The notes under the pieces are model-generated. The model worked only from the letters and a program-made list of their open reading frames with translations, ran no database searches and was not told the origin of the DNA. A program made the position numbers and the translations under genes. From contig JAKTNV010000010.1 in NCBI GenBank assembly GCA_022747635.1, positions 42,742,527 through 42,806,526 on the forward strand: a stretch of DNA of 64,000 nt. The letters run 5' to 3'. The first letter of the stretch is position 1, and each line of letters begins with the position of its first letter. Below are positions 45,282 to 56,320 of this stretch, one piece after another. This stretch comes from Hetaerina americana. Its lineage: Eukaryota > Arthropoda > Insecta > Odonata > Calopterygidae.

Positions 45282-46333
45282 ATGGAAAAAGTCAATTTCG
45301 TGCGGTGAATAAATTCTTCTATTTTAAAGGTTGTACATCACCGAAAGAAATCAAGGCCGAGTTGGATGAAGTTCATGACACATCTGCTCCTGTGTTTGCA
45401 ACCGGTTACAATTGAGTGAATGAGTTTAAACGTGACCGTACATCCACAAATGATTTACATCGTTCGGAACGTCCAGGGGAAGTGACTTCCTCGGAAATGG
45501 TTAGCAAAATCGACGATTTGTTTTGAGTTATCGACGAATCTAAGTTCGCAAAATAGTTGAACCCACAGGCAAATCACAAGGTAAGGTGTTTTCAGTTATA
45601 CCCGAAAAATTGGGTGAGAAAAAAATCTCGGCAAGATGAGCGCCGCGTTTGCTCTCAGTGGAGAATAAACGAAATCGTATGGTTTATTTGGAGGCTAGTT
45701 TGGCACCTTCCATTGCGATCCTGACAACTTACTGCATCTTCAAATAACTGTGGACGAAGCACGGATACACTATTACACTCCAGAGATAAAGGAACAGTCG
45801 AAATGATGTGTTTCGAAAGGCTGCTCCTAAGAAGACAGTGAAACCGGCCGACAAGGTGATGGCCACGGTTGAATGGAATGTATGCCAATTCATTTGCATC
45901 GTTTATTCGCAAAAAGGAAACATGTAAACGGAAGAGTATATTGCATCCTTATAGCATCAGTTGACCAAAGAAATCATGAAAAAACGTCCTCCTCTGGCAA
46001 AAAGAATTCTCTTCCATCAAGAAAATACACGGCTGCACACATCAGTTTCGTTGGCGATACTTATTGAATTGAAGTTTGGATTATTACAGCATCCATCGTA
46101 TTCACCAGATTTGACCCCCAGTGGCTTTTTTTTAATTTCCAAACTTGAAAAAATGGCTCGGCGGAGGACGATTTACTTCGAAAGAAGGAATCAACGCCAA
46201 CACAAATGCCTACTTTGTGAACCTTTCGACAGCCTACTTTTTGGATGCCTTTAAAAATTTAGGTAAATGCTGCGACAAGTTTATTGAGCTAAAAGAAGAC
46301 TGCGTTGAAATTATTTTTAACTGCACCAAATAA
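45282..46333 (+). pseudogene. Old mariner transposase relic with lost catalytic residues
   Basis: From MEKVNFRAVNKFFYFKGCTS at 45282, a helix-turn-helix region (NEFKRDRTSTNDLHRSERPG), a weak central part, then ILFHQENTRLHTS (second aspartate changed to Glu) and PSYSPDLTPSGFFLISKLEK (third aspartate changed to Gly, about 46090-46150). The C-terminus is KCCDKFIELKEDCVEIIF and the stop is at 46333. It resembles the irritans-type group (LFHQDNAPxH, PPYSPDLAPSDFFLFP). Internal stops plus both substitutions show it has been dead for a long time. Confidence 0.8.
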
Positions 46334-47070
46334 TTTGTTTTTCTGTATTTTCCTATGACTCAATGAACGACTCTCGTATCAAAATCAGCACTAACACCAT
46401 GACAGAACAACTAAACCCTTGGGGTGATAGTAACTCGTAGAAATATTTTAGTTCTAGGTTGTCCAATCTTCATCAGTTTATTCTCCAGTTTTTATGGTAT
46501 CTCAGTCGTTCTATAATCTTGGTTAAAATTAGACTTTCGTAGGAACTACCTGTATATAGTGTACAACGTGACTTTTCTTTGTGATAGAGCAGCAGAGAGA
46601 AAATGTATTCTTGGCTTACCAAGTAGTTCATTTTCGGAGATTTTTCGATTTATAGAGCTTTCCTCGTTGGAGCTCTGATGCAACGCAGTGTTTCCATTGA
46701 TGTATGGATCTCACTCCACACACACCAGCAACCTGCCACTTTACCAGCTAAGTTGTTTTTTCGGGGCTCGTTTCTTCCAGACGAGGCGTGACTTGAGGAG
46801 AAGACGTGTTGTTTGCTTATCGGATCGCCTCTTGACTCGCTCTCTTCCGCTTTCATCTTCTTCAGCACCGGACGTCATCTGGTTTCCGCGCTTCCGTAGG
46901 GCGTAGTCGTGCATCTGGGTGCATGTGGGATGCATGTACGCGTGGTTTTCCTTCTTCTTTACGGGAGATGTTTCCCAATTTTTCGCTCGAAAGACACCCG
47001 AAATCAATGTTCTAGGATCTATGCTTTCCTCAAACCAAAGATGAAATGAACATATCGTGTTTTATATATG

Positions 47071-47075
<5 letters not shown>
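46334..47075. other. No gene seen
   Basis: No family recognised. A moderately GC-rich patch at 46700-46900 has open frames on both strands without similarity. Confidence 0.5.

Positions 47076-47165
<90 letters not shown>
47076..47165. repeat. Compound (TA)n(GT)n microsatellite
   Basis: About 50 bases of TA followed by about 38 bases of GT, directly next to the 3' side of a minus-strand SINE. Confidence 0.97.
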
Positions 47166-47166
<1 letters not shown>

Positions 47167-47196
47167 TAATATATTATATATATAAAACCATAAAAA

Positions 47197-47445
47197 CAGT
47201 AATCAACCCGCAGGTTGGTTTGGTAGGTGATGGTAGAATTCACCCAGTACTAAGCCCGGCGGCGTTTGGGTAGGGGGGCCAGTTCCTTTCCCTGTGCCAG
47301 TAATGGTTTCCCAGGAAGACCTGGTACCCGGAAAATCACATAGTTTGGGTGGAGCTGCAGGTACCCAGAGTACCTTGCCCGGGAATCGAATCCGGGCCCC
47401 TCCGGTCAGCAGTCCAACGCTCTACCCCCTGGACTACTGCGACCC
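47197..47445 (-). repeat. tRNA-derived SINE family X, copy 1
   Basis: On the minus strand the head has TAGTCCAGGGGGTAGAGCG (A box region, about 47420-47438) and GGATTCGATTCCCGG (B box, about 47384-47398), at tRNA spacing. The body contains CCTGGGAAACCATTACTGG, and the end reads ACCAACCTGCGGGTTGATTA. About 250 bp, with no coding capacity. Copy 2 at 55563-55806 matches over the full length, so the unit is defined by two copies. Confidence 0.85.
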
Positions 47446-48187
47446 AATAGCTTATTATACTAACTCATATCATACAGATTTTTTTTACCAAACAGTCCTA
47501 CGTTTCTTTGCTATACTTTTGAGATATAACTGGGATAAGGGTAGACAGTGACACTTGATAGAAAAAGAGACAATGATAGAAAATAGCCGTAGTGAAATTA
47601 ACTTCCTCAATGGTTATAAAATACTTCAACAAATGCACGCCTGGCTCTATTAATTTCATGAAGAATGTAGATGCTTAATTAGGAGTAGTGAAACTCTGGA
47701 GCATGAAAGTTAGCAATGTGCGGTGTTAACTGGGTTTTAGGTGCTCCAAGGACTATATGTTGGTCTGCAAAATGCTGGGGCCATCATTTTGCTGCGACAC
47801 CGAATGTACAATCGAAGTGTCTTCACGACGCTCGGGTTTGCCGATGATCGCCGTACTACACAAATTGACCGGCAAAAATAGTGGTATTTACGTTGTTGCT
47901 GTTCTCGACAAGAACAACTTTCAGCGGACTGCTCTAATGTAGAATAGGTCTGTCGGCTCATTGCCGCAGTACCATCATTTGAATGTGAATAAATGAACAC
48001 TTTATATCAGGGTACATATTAAAATTGATGATGTTTAGCTGGATAGACCAGAGCAATCGTTAAAATCGATAACATTCGGTACTGCTATTATCGAGGTATC
48101 TTGAAATCTATTAAATAAATTTATTATTCAAAAGCAGTCGCTACCACTGATAAAATACTTTTTAATGCACACATTGGTGATAGCAGA
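47446..48187. other. No gene seen
   Basis: The 87-codon minus-strand frame at 47737-48000 covers a less AT-rich patch. Its product is Ser/Arg/Cys-rich and unrecognised. Confidence 0.45.
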
Positions 48188-48346
48188 AACAAAATCACTT
48201 GCAGTTTGCCACTTATTTCAATTTCAATCACGACTAGTTTCAATCTACTAATTTTTCAAATATTCGAAGACTTGAAAATTATATTGTTCACCAAAACCAA
48301 TTGTGGTTAAATCTGAAATAAGTGGAAAACTGCAATTGATTTTGTT
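48188..48346. repeat. Inverted repeat with Penelope-type end motifs
   Basis: 33-base arms at 48188-48220 and 48314-48346 (2 mismatches) include CCACTTATTTCA and its complement. The interior, on the minus strand, has GAAACTAGTCGTG, the 3' half of the hammerhead-type motif seen at 33244 and 55402. It looks like two inverted copies of the same terminal sequence with a decayed centre. Confidence 0.6.
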
Positions 48347-48732
48347 TTTACATATATTGAACGGTTTTATAGCATTGCACCACACTCTTTAGTACTTAGA
48401 AAAACAAAACTTTGATTTCTTAAAATACTCATTTCTCCGAAGGCTGACCTAACATGCGATTTGTATGTTGAAGAATATAACTAATGTATGCCCGAATTAT
48501 TTTATAGAGTACCATGCGACATTAATTGTAAATAATGTCCAAGAATTATGTTAATTACACCTAGCGCATACTACGAGGCCCTCCCTATATTACAGAGTGT
48601 ATTTCCATTGGTATATTCCTGTGTTATGGACGTCTTTGGTGAAAAAAACGAATAGAATTTTATATAAACCTTTAAAGAACTTGAGTTTTTACTGGGCCGC
48701 TATTAATATCTTATTTCTTCTTCCATCTCCAG

Positions 48733-48810
48733 GATAATCCACACACCAATGCGAATTGAGCGGCTTTTGGACTCGTTGGATTTCACACCTTCAAATGTGA
48801 TTCGGAATGG
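48733..48810 (+). other. Candidate internal exon, 78 bp
   Basis: Preceded by a pyrimidine-rich acceptor (TTATTTCTTCTTCCATCTCCAG) and followed by a consensus donor (GTAAGT). Two frames are closed. The third is open throughout and gives IIHTPMRIERLLDSLDF followed by TPSNVIRNG. The exon length is a multiple of three (phase 1 at both ends), so it could be skipped without a shift. The peptide was not recognised. It is the best splice-framed segment found, but one exon without neighbours is not a gene model. Confidence 0.35.
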
Positions 48811-50637
48811 GTAAGTAACATTGCTAATGTATATATATAATATAAACATATATATATATATACAAAATCAGTATCGCCCCTCTCCAGCTTATCGTAAGCT
48901 TAGATAAAATATGGGGTCAAATCGTTTTAGACGATTGAGCCAATACACTCGGAATGGGACCCGCGTCTCTCTAGTCAGTTCACCGATCCGATCGATGTAC
49001 TATCCGTTTTTTTCTATACGAGGCTCAATGAAAAATGTCTACATCCTATTTATCTCTCTCAGCCTCCTTTTTTTCAGTCTCCTCAATCTGAGGAAAAAAC
49101 TCCACGCTTCTACCTGCCATTACTCTCCCAAATCGTGTCTTACCTTTTCTAGACCGCCCCCGCCTTAGGGAGAACTTCGTTTGAGTTTACATTGGCAGCA
49201 CCGCCGCCGGGGACGAAGGGCAACTGTGTTGCGCCCATGATCTGGTCTTTTACGGTTCAGTTTTTTCCCGGGACAACCCTCATAACAACTTCACTTTCGC
49301 TTAAGATAGTGCCAAGGCGTGCCGAATAAGAAACGAAGTGCGGGAAAGTGAAAAATGGCCGATCCGCAGCATGATTTATGTCTTCTGTCAGCAAGCTCTT
49401 GATTTGAGTTAACCATGTTTAGGCGTATAATCCAGTAATAGCCTGTACATATTGAACTCACAGACACTCCTTAATCAGGGAACCTGCAAGAAGAAATGAT
49501 AGAGGCAGCTCTGCCTTTTAAAGTTGTCCCATTCCGTGAAGTTCTGGAGGGAGCTTTCCAAGAATGCATTCAAGCAGAAAAGGGCTGACAAAAATAAAAA
49601 CTAAGGAAAAAGGCACTTTGGTAAGCGAGGCTTACCTTTGGTACTCTTGCTTTTCTTGTTTTTTATTTCCATTTGATCTCATTTATATGCATAAAATATC
49701 CCTTGCCAGCTCGCTTATTTTCTCTCCGATAGTTAGACCTCAGCTGCAGCGAGGAGTTTTCACGAGAAAAGGAATTGATCATGGGCAATATTAACCGCAG
49801 CGTACCATTTTCTTGGCCCACCTTCTCTTTTATTTTGTGGCATCATTTTGAAATTAATATTTATTTCAAATATTTGTGAAGTCTCTCGAACATTTGTTTG
49901 AAAATCGCACTACCGTCAGAAGAGCCTCCTCATTATCCGTATTTCGTAGTTATAGCAATATCCTGATGTGAGTTTCATCTAAAGGCAATAATCCTCTTGT
50001 TAATGATATCCTATGAGCATTCTCAAAAAGAAATATTGAAAATAATAAGTTAGAATATCGAACACGAGTTCATTAATTGGAACAGCAGCCTGCATATTAA
50101 TTGAGTCTCGGACAAAATCCTCGCATTCTTTGGTCTCATCGGTCGCACAAGGCATTACCCATAGTATGCCTTAATCTATATCAGACGTTTACGGAAATTA
50201 ACGATTTTATTCAAATCAATTATTTCCCATGCAATTTTTTACTGGTTCAGCTACTGCAACCTTTATTTTCGGCATAAAATTCCATCGAAGAAAAAATTAG
50301 CCAGTGCTATTTTATGCCCACATTGTAGTAGTGTTTACATGGGAAGATGATTGTATTTAATACTACATCTGTATCTATTTAACCCTTTTTAAGGGAGCTA
50401 AACATTCACTTTGTGAGGATATAGAATGTGTATAGCCTTTTCTTCCGCTGAATTTTAGCAGGCGATTACTCAAGTATCATTTTTCCCATACCGTTCTTAC
50501 AAATCTAGACGGTGTCTATTGCGTTTGAGTACATTTTTTAACCTAAGTATCCAAACCACTTAAGTGCACAGTGCACATGTTCGTGAATGTAATAAGGTGG
50601 TGAGCCGGAGGGTAGCTGAGGTAGTCCGCAGCCGTGC
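48811..50637. other. No gene seen
   Basis: Short TA repeats at 48828-48862. A pyrimidine-rich acceptor-like tract ends at about 49076, but no matching donor follows. The rest is AT-rich and unrecognised. Confidence 0.45.
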
Positions 50638-51690
50638 AAACCTTGGTTTGTAGCAATGATTTCAAATCGCTTCCCAGAGAACCAATGGCCCTCCCAGCCC
50701 ATCACAGTGGAAAGCAGCTTCGGCAACACGCCCGGGAGAACGAACCATGTACTATACACAAGCACCCGGGCAATTCGAGACGGGCGTCCTTGCGAGAAAT
50801 ATGGCTCCCACTCTCGAACCACTTGATACTCACCCCCGCTCATCCCCCCGGAGGCGCTAAAAAAAATCCGAGGAGGTACAAACAAGTGTCCCGCCCAGGA
50901 AGTGTCCGAAAATGTGGGGATAGCTGGCAGCGTGCGATGGGGGTGGTTCGTGCGGGAGGCAGGCATGAGAAATACCTCGGGGGGATAGGAGGGAGAGTTG
51001 GACGGAGAAAGAAGGCACCTCCGCACCCACGCCTGGGTGAGACCCCGCCGCCGTCTCCCCCACTCCCGGCCACAAAGGGCCTCCCGCTCCGCCGATCGCC
51101 CAATCCATCTTCCCCCAGTTCCGCCGCCCGGACAAGTGATCCCGGCCGCCGGCGGCGGAATCCGCCCGCGGGGCAGGGCGCGCATACCGCCCCGACCTTC
51201 GCTCCCATCCTCCCCCTCGGACCGGCCCACCTTACCTCTCACCGCCCCACCCCCACGGCCGCCACCCGGTGAGACGTGCATGCGTTTCCACTTTAGTTTA
51301 CTGCCGTAGCACCTGTTTTGGGGCGGGAGGGAGGGATGAGGCCGCCTTCTCCTCCACCCCGAGGGGGTGCCGGTGGAAAAGGTGTAAGGAAGGGCGGAGA
51401 GGGAGAGGTGTGGTGGGTCGCCGGGTACCGGAGGGGGTTTTTGCGGCGTGAGGAGGGGGTGCGAGGGGTACGTAAGGGGTGCAATGGGTCCGGGGGTGGG
51501 GTTAAGGGGTGGATTGGAATGCGTTTGAGGTGGAGAGAAGGGAGGGAGAGAAGAGGGGTTGAGAGTGACGCGGTTGGAAAGGGGAGGAGGGTGGCGAAAA
51601 ATGTAACGGAAGGAGAAGCAGGGAGGGGTCGAGAGGGGGAGGGGGATGGGAGAAAAAGGATAGCAGTGGGAAGAGTTCGCTGAGAGAATT
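50638..51690. other. GC-rich, CpG-rich island with G-run cluster
   Basis: The most GC-rich kilobase in the window. The first part (50640-51280) is CpG-rich on both strands (GGCCGCCGGCGGCGG near 51143). From 51310 the plus strand is G-rich with repeated GGGG runs. Long open frames on both strands (414 codons on minus, 212 and 121 on plus) have Pro/Arg/Gly/Ser-only products and overlap each other completely, so they are compositional. The left half could be a CpG-island promoter. Confidence 0.6.
51455..51509 (+). other. G-quadruplex-prone cluster
   Basis: Seven successive G-runs of three or more, with spacers of 1 to 7 bases, within 55 bases. This satisfies the usual G3+N1-7 rule nearly twice over. 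Structure is predicted from sequence only. Confidence 0.75.
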
Positions 51691-53534
51691 TCGGCCGGAG
51701 CAAATCGATTGAGAGCCGTGCCTTCCCAGAAATGTACACTCAGTGCAGCGGTATTTATATGGTCATTCGTTGACCCAAGCATTCGTGCAGCATACTTGGT
51801 GTGTCATTGGACTAACGGTAAATAAAGATAAGGAGCTGAGACATGTTAATTTGGGTGCTTACTATTTCTAAGAAAATATTCACTTTACTCATTTATGTTA
51901 CAAAATGATAAGGCCATCATGAGGAACAGGTCTACATGGTATTGATAGCCCTGTCATTTACTAATAACGACACTAAAAGGATGGACGGCTCTTGGCACTT
52001 CCAGAGGCGTAAGTGTCGTGGAATTCGATTAAGCCGCCATTGTGGAGCCTTATAATTTTGCTTCCATTGATTTTATACTTCACCCACGTTTCCTCCGCAC
52101 TCACCAATTTGACTGATGAAAATTAATGTAGATCGTAATTTCATTAAATTATAAACCGGAGGATTTTGGGTAGTAGCATGTAAACCCCTTGAGGGAGAGT
52201 TTGTTCGGAAATGTAAAACATTTGAGTACATACTTGGTTGGTATCTCATTCTAACCCCTTTCGTGAGCAACAAATCTATCTGTCTTACTTCTAAGGTTAC
52301 CATATCCCAGTGTGATAAATAAAGGGATGCCAGCGGCTATTAAGGCCTAGACTTGTTTAATGTTAGACTCATGAACCGAGATTCTGAAATTTTGTTCGGG
52401 ATTTAAGAGGGTCAATCTCCTGTCTTTTTCTCGTTTGCCCCAGTCACTCTAATCGCTCTCTAATTGGACGTTTTTGAAATTGGGGTGAAGAGCTTTCGCG
52501 TGCATCCCAGATATCAACTTGATTGCGTGTCCCCATTGCTTGTCGAGAATACTAGAAATGGGCACAAAGAAACAGAAATGTATATAGCTTTGAAAAGATT
52601 AAAGAAATTATTATCACGATATGTATGTGCTCCTGGAAACTTTAATAAAAACTTTCAAGATATAAAAGAGCATGAAGTATCAATTAATGTGCGTATTGAC
52701 CTTCTACGGTAAATATGTAGTGACCATCATCAAAGCGTACAAATTCTCTGAGGAATCAGACCATTAGTCGTATAACTCTTAGGCCCGTCTGTAGATTTAT
52801 TTTTGGTTTTGGTAAGAATATTACGGGTTCATTAATGCATATTGGAGTAGAAAATTCTATAATTCTCAATTTTTCGTAAAAATTGTAACTTCATTTGAAC
52901 ATGTTAAATCCTCATCAGATCAGTCTCCAGAGAGTGCAGAAATCACGTACATCAAGCAAATATCGAAAGAATTTGCAATTATTTGGCACAGTATACTTTT
53001 CGCTGTTTCCTGGTCATGTCATAGTTGCATGTTCACGGCAACGGAAATAACAATGAAGCAAAAATCATCAAAATTTTCAAGAGCCTAAATTATCTTAATA
53101 TGTCTCCAGCAGGCAATTCCTTGAGATTTGGCAGGATATGAAGTGCCATGTAAGAGTATGAAAGAGCGGGAAATAAATATCAATGGAAAAAATAACGTAC
53201 AATTTTGTGGATTCCATTTTAGGAACCCCGGCCATTTCTCATTGGGAAAGGAAAATAAGAGTCGTCGTAGACCCGAGATAAAGACACTCACTCACACATC
53301 TCGGAGTCTGTCGTTTTCCAGGGATATTACAAAACCCCTCTTCCACTATGGCGAGGTAGGATGGGATGGTCATGACTTTCGTCGGGGTAGTGGAGGGTAA
53401 GTAATTTGGGTCGGTTGACGCAATTACAGGTTGCGTGATGAAGCATAAAAAGATTCGAATGTTTTTTTTCCGAGTAAAGATAGGGTGAGTGTGGGAGCTA
53501 GAAAATAGGAAGTTTTAGGAGGTGGAAAAAAATG
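51691..53534. other. No confirmed gene; weak exon candidate at 53322-53396
   Basis: A 75-base segment at 53322-53396 lies between GTTTTCCAG and GTAAGT, open in phase 1 (DITKPLFHYGEVGWDGHDFR). It is weak and unrecognised. Nothing else is seen. Confidence 0.2.
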
Positions 53535-53870
53535 GAGTTAACTCTCATTCACAGAAAGGAGTTTTCACATTTTTCCGCCGATTCATTTGTTTCCACCTTC
53601 CTCCCTATATTTCCTCCCCCCCCCCTTCTACTTCCCCTTCCTCTGCTTCACCTCACCCGAACCTCCCCACCCGCCCGCCCTCTCTTGCCCTCTTTCAAAC
53701 ACCATCCCACAATTCCATCCCCGAAAGTCTCCCGATCCTCGAAACTCTCTTCTTCCAATCCCTCCTGACTCCTGGCCACTCCCAGCACGTGACTCCCTCT
53801 CGCGTACCTGCTAAGCCTCTACCGTACCCACAGCCACTCCTTCATTTCGTCCTGCAACCACCCTAGTTCG
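53535..53870. other. Pyrimidine-rich island
   Basis: C/T tracts on the plus strand from 53575, with few purine interruptions to about 53865. Open frames are compositional. Confidence 0.55.
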
Positions 53871-55380
53871 AGGCCCATTCAAAAAATCTCTCTGGAAATG
53901 AGTGTAATCAAGCTCTCAGGTCATGTGTCAATTCCGTTCATGAGGGTGGCCCCGAGAACTTTTTGAGTTCTATCCCATATATTTTTTCTCGGTCCTCTCA
54001 TCTTTAAATAGTCTTCTTCCGCCGGTTAGCCTATTTTGAAATTAGAGAGGATCACGGGAAAAGCGGATGGAACTCCCGGACCTCAGGGCTCGAGGGCTAA
54101 TTTCACATATACCATTCCAAAATGTGGAAATGCCGATTCGTCGTGGAAGGACTATTTCAAAAGGTGGATTCCAGCGGAGGTTTAGCGGAGAAATATTTCA
54201 GAAAGCGTTCATCAAATTTTCCTTGGTTTATCTGCATACTTGAGGTTCAGCGGGAAAAAAATTTGTGAGAATAACCTGCAAGTTTTCATACCATTTTCGG
54301 AAGCTCGTTGAAGTCATGTTTTTTTCTATATTTAAACGACTAGTGAGTTACTGTCATTTAACTACAGCCTTAAAGCCGTTCTGCAATGGGTATTCATTCT
54401 CCAGTCCTAAGGTCGAAATTCCAAGATGGCAAAGAAGTCTCGAGAGTTTCAACGTGATTCTCGACTGTAGGTTGTTTCATTTTTTGAGACTACAGGCTAA
54501 AGACGAACTCTGTTTGAGTTGATCAGCTTCAACCAACTGCCATTTTTAGGATTCGAGCCATTTGCGTAACTATTGTAGAACGGCCTTTAGTGGCAATTAC
54601 ATTTTCTACGTCATCCGACGGCTTACTTGGACTATATAGTATGATATCACACCATGAATCATGGGAAAGATATGGCACCAAGTCCAGTTCGCATTCAGAT
54701 CCATTGGTTTATCCAATGGGCTCTTCAGTTCGGCCATCAATTGACCGTGTGATAATCAAAGTTGTGTAGAAACCTCCGTAAAAGTGATACTTCAACTGAT
54801 ACTCCAAAATGGTCGCAAACTGTGGAAAAGTATATTGCATTTTTTTTGTCCATTATGTCATCCTCCTGTAGTTTCTCGTAGGCTTAACTTCACTTTTATA
54901 TTGCACTCAAAAATCAGATTGACACTATAACTATTAAGTTTGTTCGTGCGCCAAAGTAGAGGCCTTATTTTCAGTTTTTCTCTTAACCTGTAGGTCGGTT
55001 TATGGCAACAAAGTGGTCGATATATGACCTATTTTAAACTTTATATCGCCAGGACATTTCTCCTTGTGATTTACTACAGTATAATAGATATCAGCAAGGT
55101 AGTTAGCAAGAGAGCATGGCCGAAATAATGGATTTATTTTACAATTGCGATTTGTGTGTCCAAAATTATTTTGAAACCAATTTCCCAAGAAATAAGAGTT
55201 CTGTTAAAGATTTCACTAACTAATATTGACCTCAAACAGCCAAATTTAAATATTTGTTTTGAAACCAGATACAAAGTGTATATTAGTATTACTGATTTCA
55301 AATATTATGACATTAATTCGGTGTTGTCAGGCTTAACTTGGTGGAAATGCATTATCACTGAAGTAAAAATACCAATGTAT
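53871..55380. other. No gene seen
   Basis: AT-rich. At about 54545-54770 fragments such as ATCCATTGGTTTATCCAATGG suggest decayed transposon sequence, but no family can be assigned. Confidence 0.45.
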
Positions 55381-55401
55381 CTTTCCACTCAATTTTTATT
55401 C

Positions 55402-55443
55402 GGTACAACTAGTTTCGACGTATCGGCGTCATCCTCGGGTACC
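55402..55443 (-). ncRNA. Hammerhead-type ribozyme motif of Penelope kind
   Basis: The 42-base minus-strand segment folds as stem I GGTAC/GTACC (plus-strand 55439-55443 and 55402-55406), core CCGAGGA for the consensus CUGANGA, stem II GACG/CGTC, then GAAA. A minimal stem III with the palindromic ACTAGT loop region follows, and GTT sits at the cleavage position. Very short stem III with a palindromic loop is typical of Penelope-like hammerheads. The U-to-C change in the core would be expected to reduce or abolish cleavage. Downstream AATAAAAATTGAGTGGAAAG matches the flanks of the 33244 copy. Confidence 0.55.
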
Positions 55444-55562
55444 TTATGGTGAAAACTACAGACAATAATGCTGCCAAGTGGGAAAATATTTCCGGGCATT
55501 TGTGAGCAGGAGCAGGAGCAGAAGTATGTGTGCACCACATGAAGTGTAGACACAACCAAATC

Positions 55563-55806
55563 ACAGTTATCAACCCGAAAATCGGTTTGATAGGTGACAG
55601 TAGAGCTCACCTAATACTTCAACAGTTTGACAAACCCACATTTCCTGGTAGGGGGACCAGTTCTGACCAAATTTTCCCCGGGAGAACTGGTATCCGAAAA
55701 ACTTTGCAGCTTGAGTTAAGCTGGGGGTGCCCAGAGGCGTCCCCGGGGACGGATCCTGAGCCCTCCTGTCAGTAGTCAAACGGTCTACCTACTGGGCTAA
55801 GACGTC
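55563..55806 (-). repeat. tRNA-derived SINE family X, copy 2
   Basis: Minus-strand copy of the 47197-47445 SINE. The head is AGCCCAGTAGGTAGACCG (A box) and CAGGATCCGTCC in place of the B box. The body has GGAACTGGT/GGGGAAAA-like segments, and the end is CGATTTTCGGGTTGATAACTG. Head and body run in the same order throughout, with moderate divergence from copy 1. Confidence 0.8.
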
Positions 55807-56235
55807 CTTAACACTTAGTAGATATATTCACAGCTATTGTTGAGTATTTCATCGATGAGTTCGAATGAACTTCATTTCTCTTTGAACATATTTTAAAAAA
55901 CAGGACATGCATTGAATACAGATGCATGACAATCATATTTCGTGGAGGACGGTGACAAATTAAAACCAGTAGATTGTGGTGGCATATGCCTGCAGTACAT
56001 ATCCCGACGAGTGATGTAAACTTAATAGATTTTTGCCCAATGTCCATATGTATAAATTCAGTCTTGATTCACGCACAATGATGCAATGCTCAGAATATGA
56101 TTCCACCCAATAAAATTATCGAGAAAAGGTTCAGTATTTCAAGAGGAGGACATGTCGATTTTGTTATCCCAACATTTCTCTTTGAAACTATCAGATTTTC
56201 AATTACACTTGATAGATCTTTTCTTTGGATATTTG
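55807..56235. other. AT-rich sequence, no gene seen
   Basis: No feature recognised. Confidence 0.5.
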
Positions 56236-56320
56236 ACTACCCTGCAAGCCACCGCTAGGGTGTGTGGCAAGGGGTGAATACACACCAGGCTACTTTTGAC
56301 CCGAATATGACCCAATTGCG
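56236..56320 (-). mobile_element. CR1-like LINE 3' end fragment
   Basis: ACCCTGCAAGCCACCGCTAG, then GGTGTGTGGCAAGGGGTG and ACACACCAGGCTAC, corresponds to the reverse complement of the family 3' hairpin (compare 13650-13700 and 620-680). Only the tail is left. Confidence 0.6.

Noticed and set aside
50538..51782. 414-codon minus-strand open frame
   Set aside because: Low-complexity Pro/Arg/Gly/Ser product in a GC-rich island with equally long overlapping frames; no domain.
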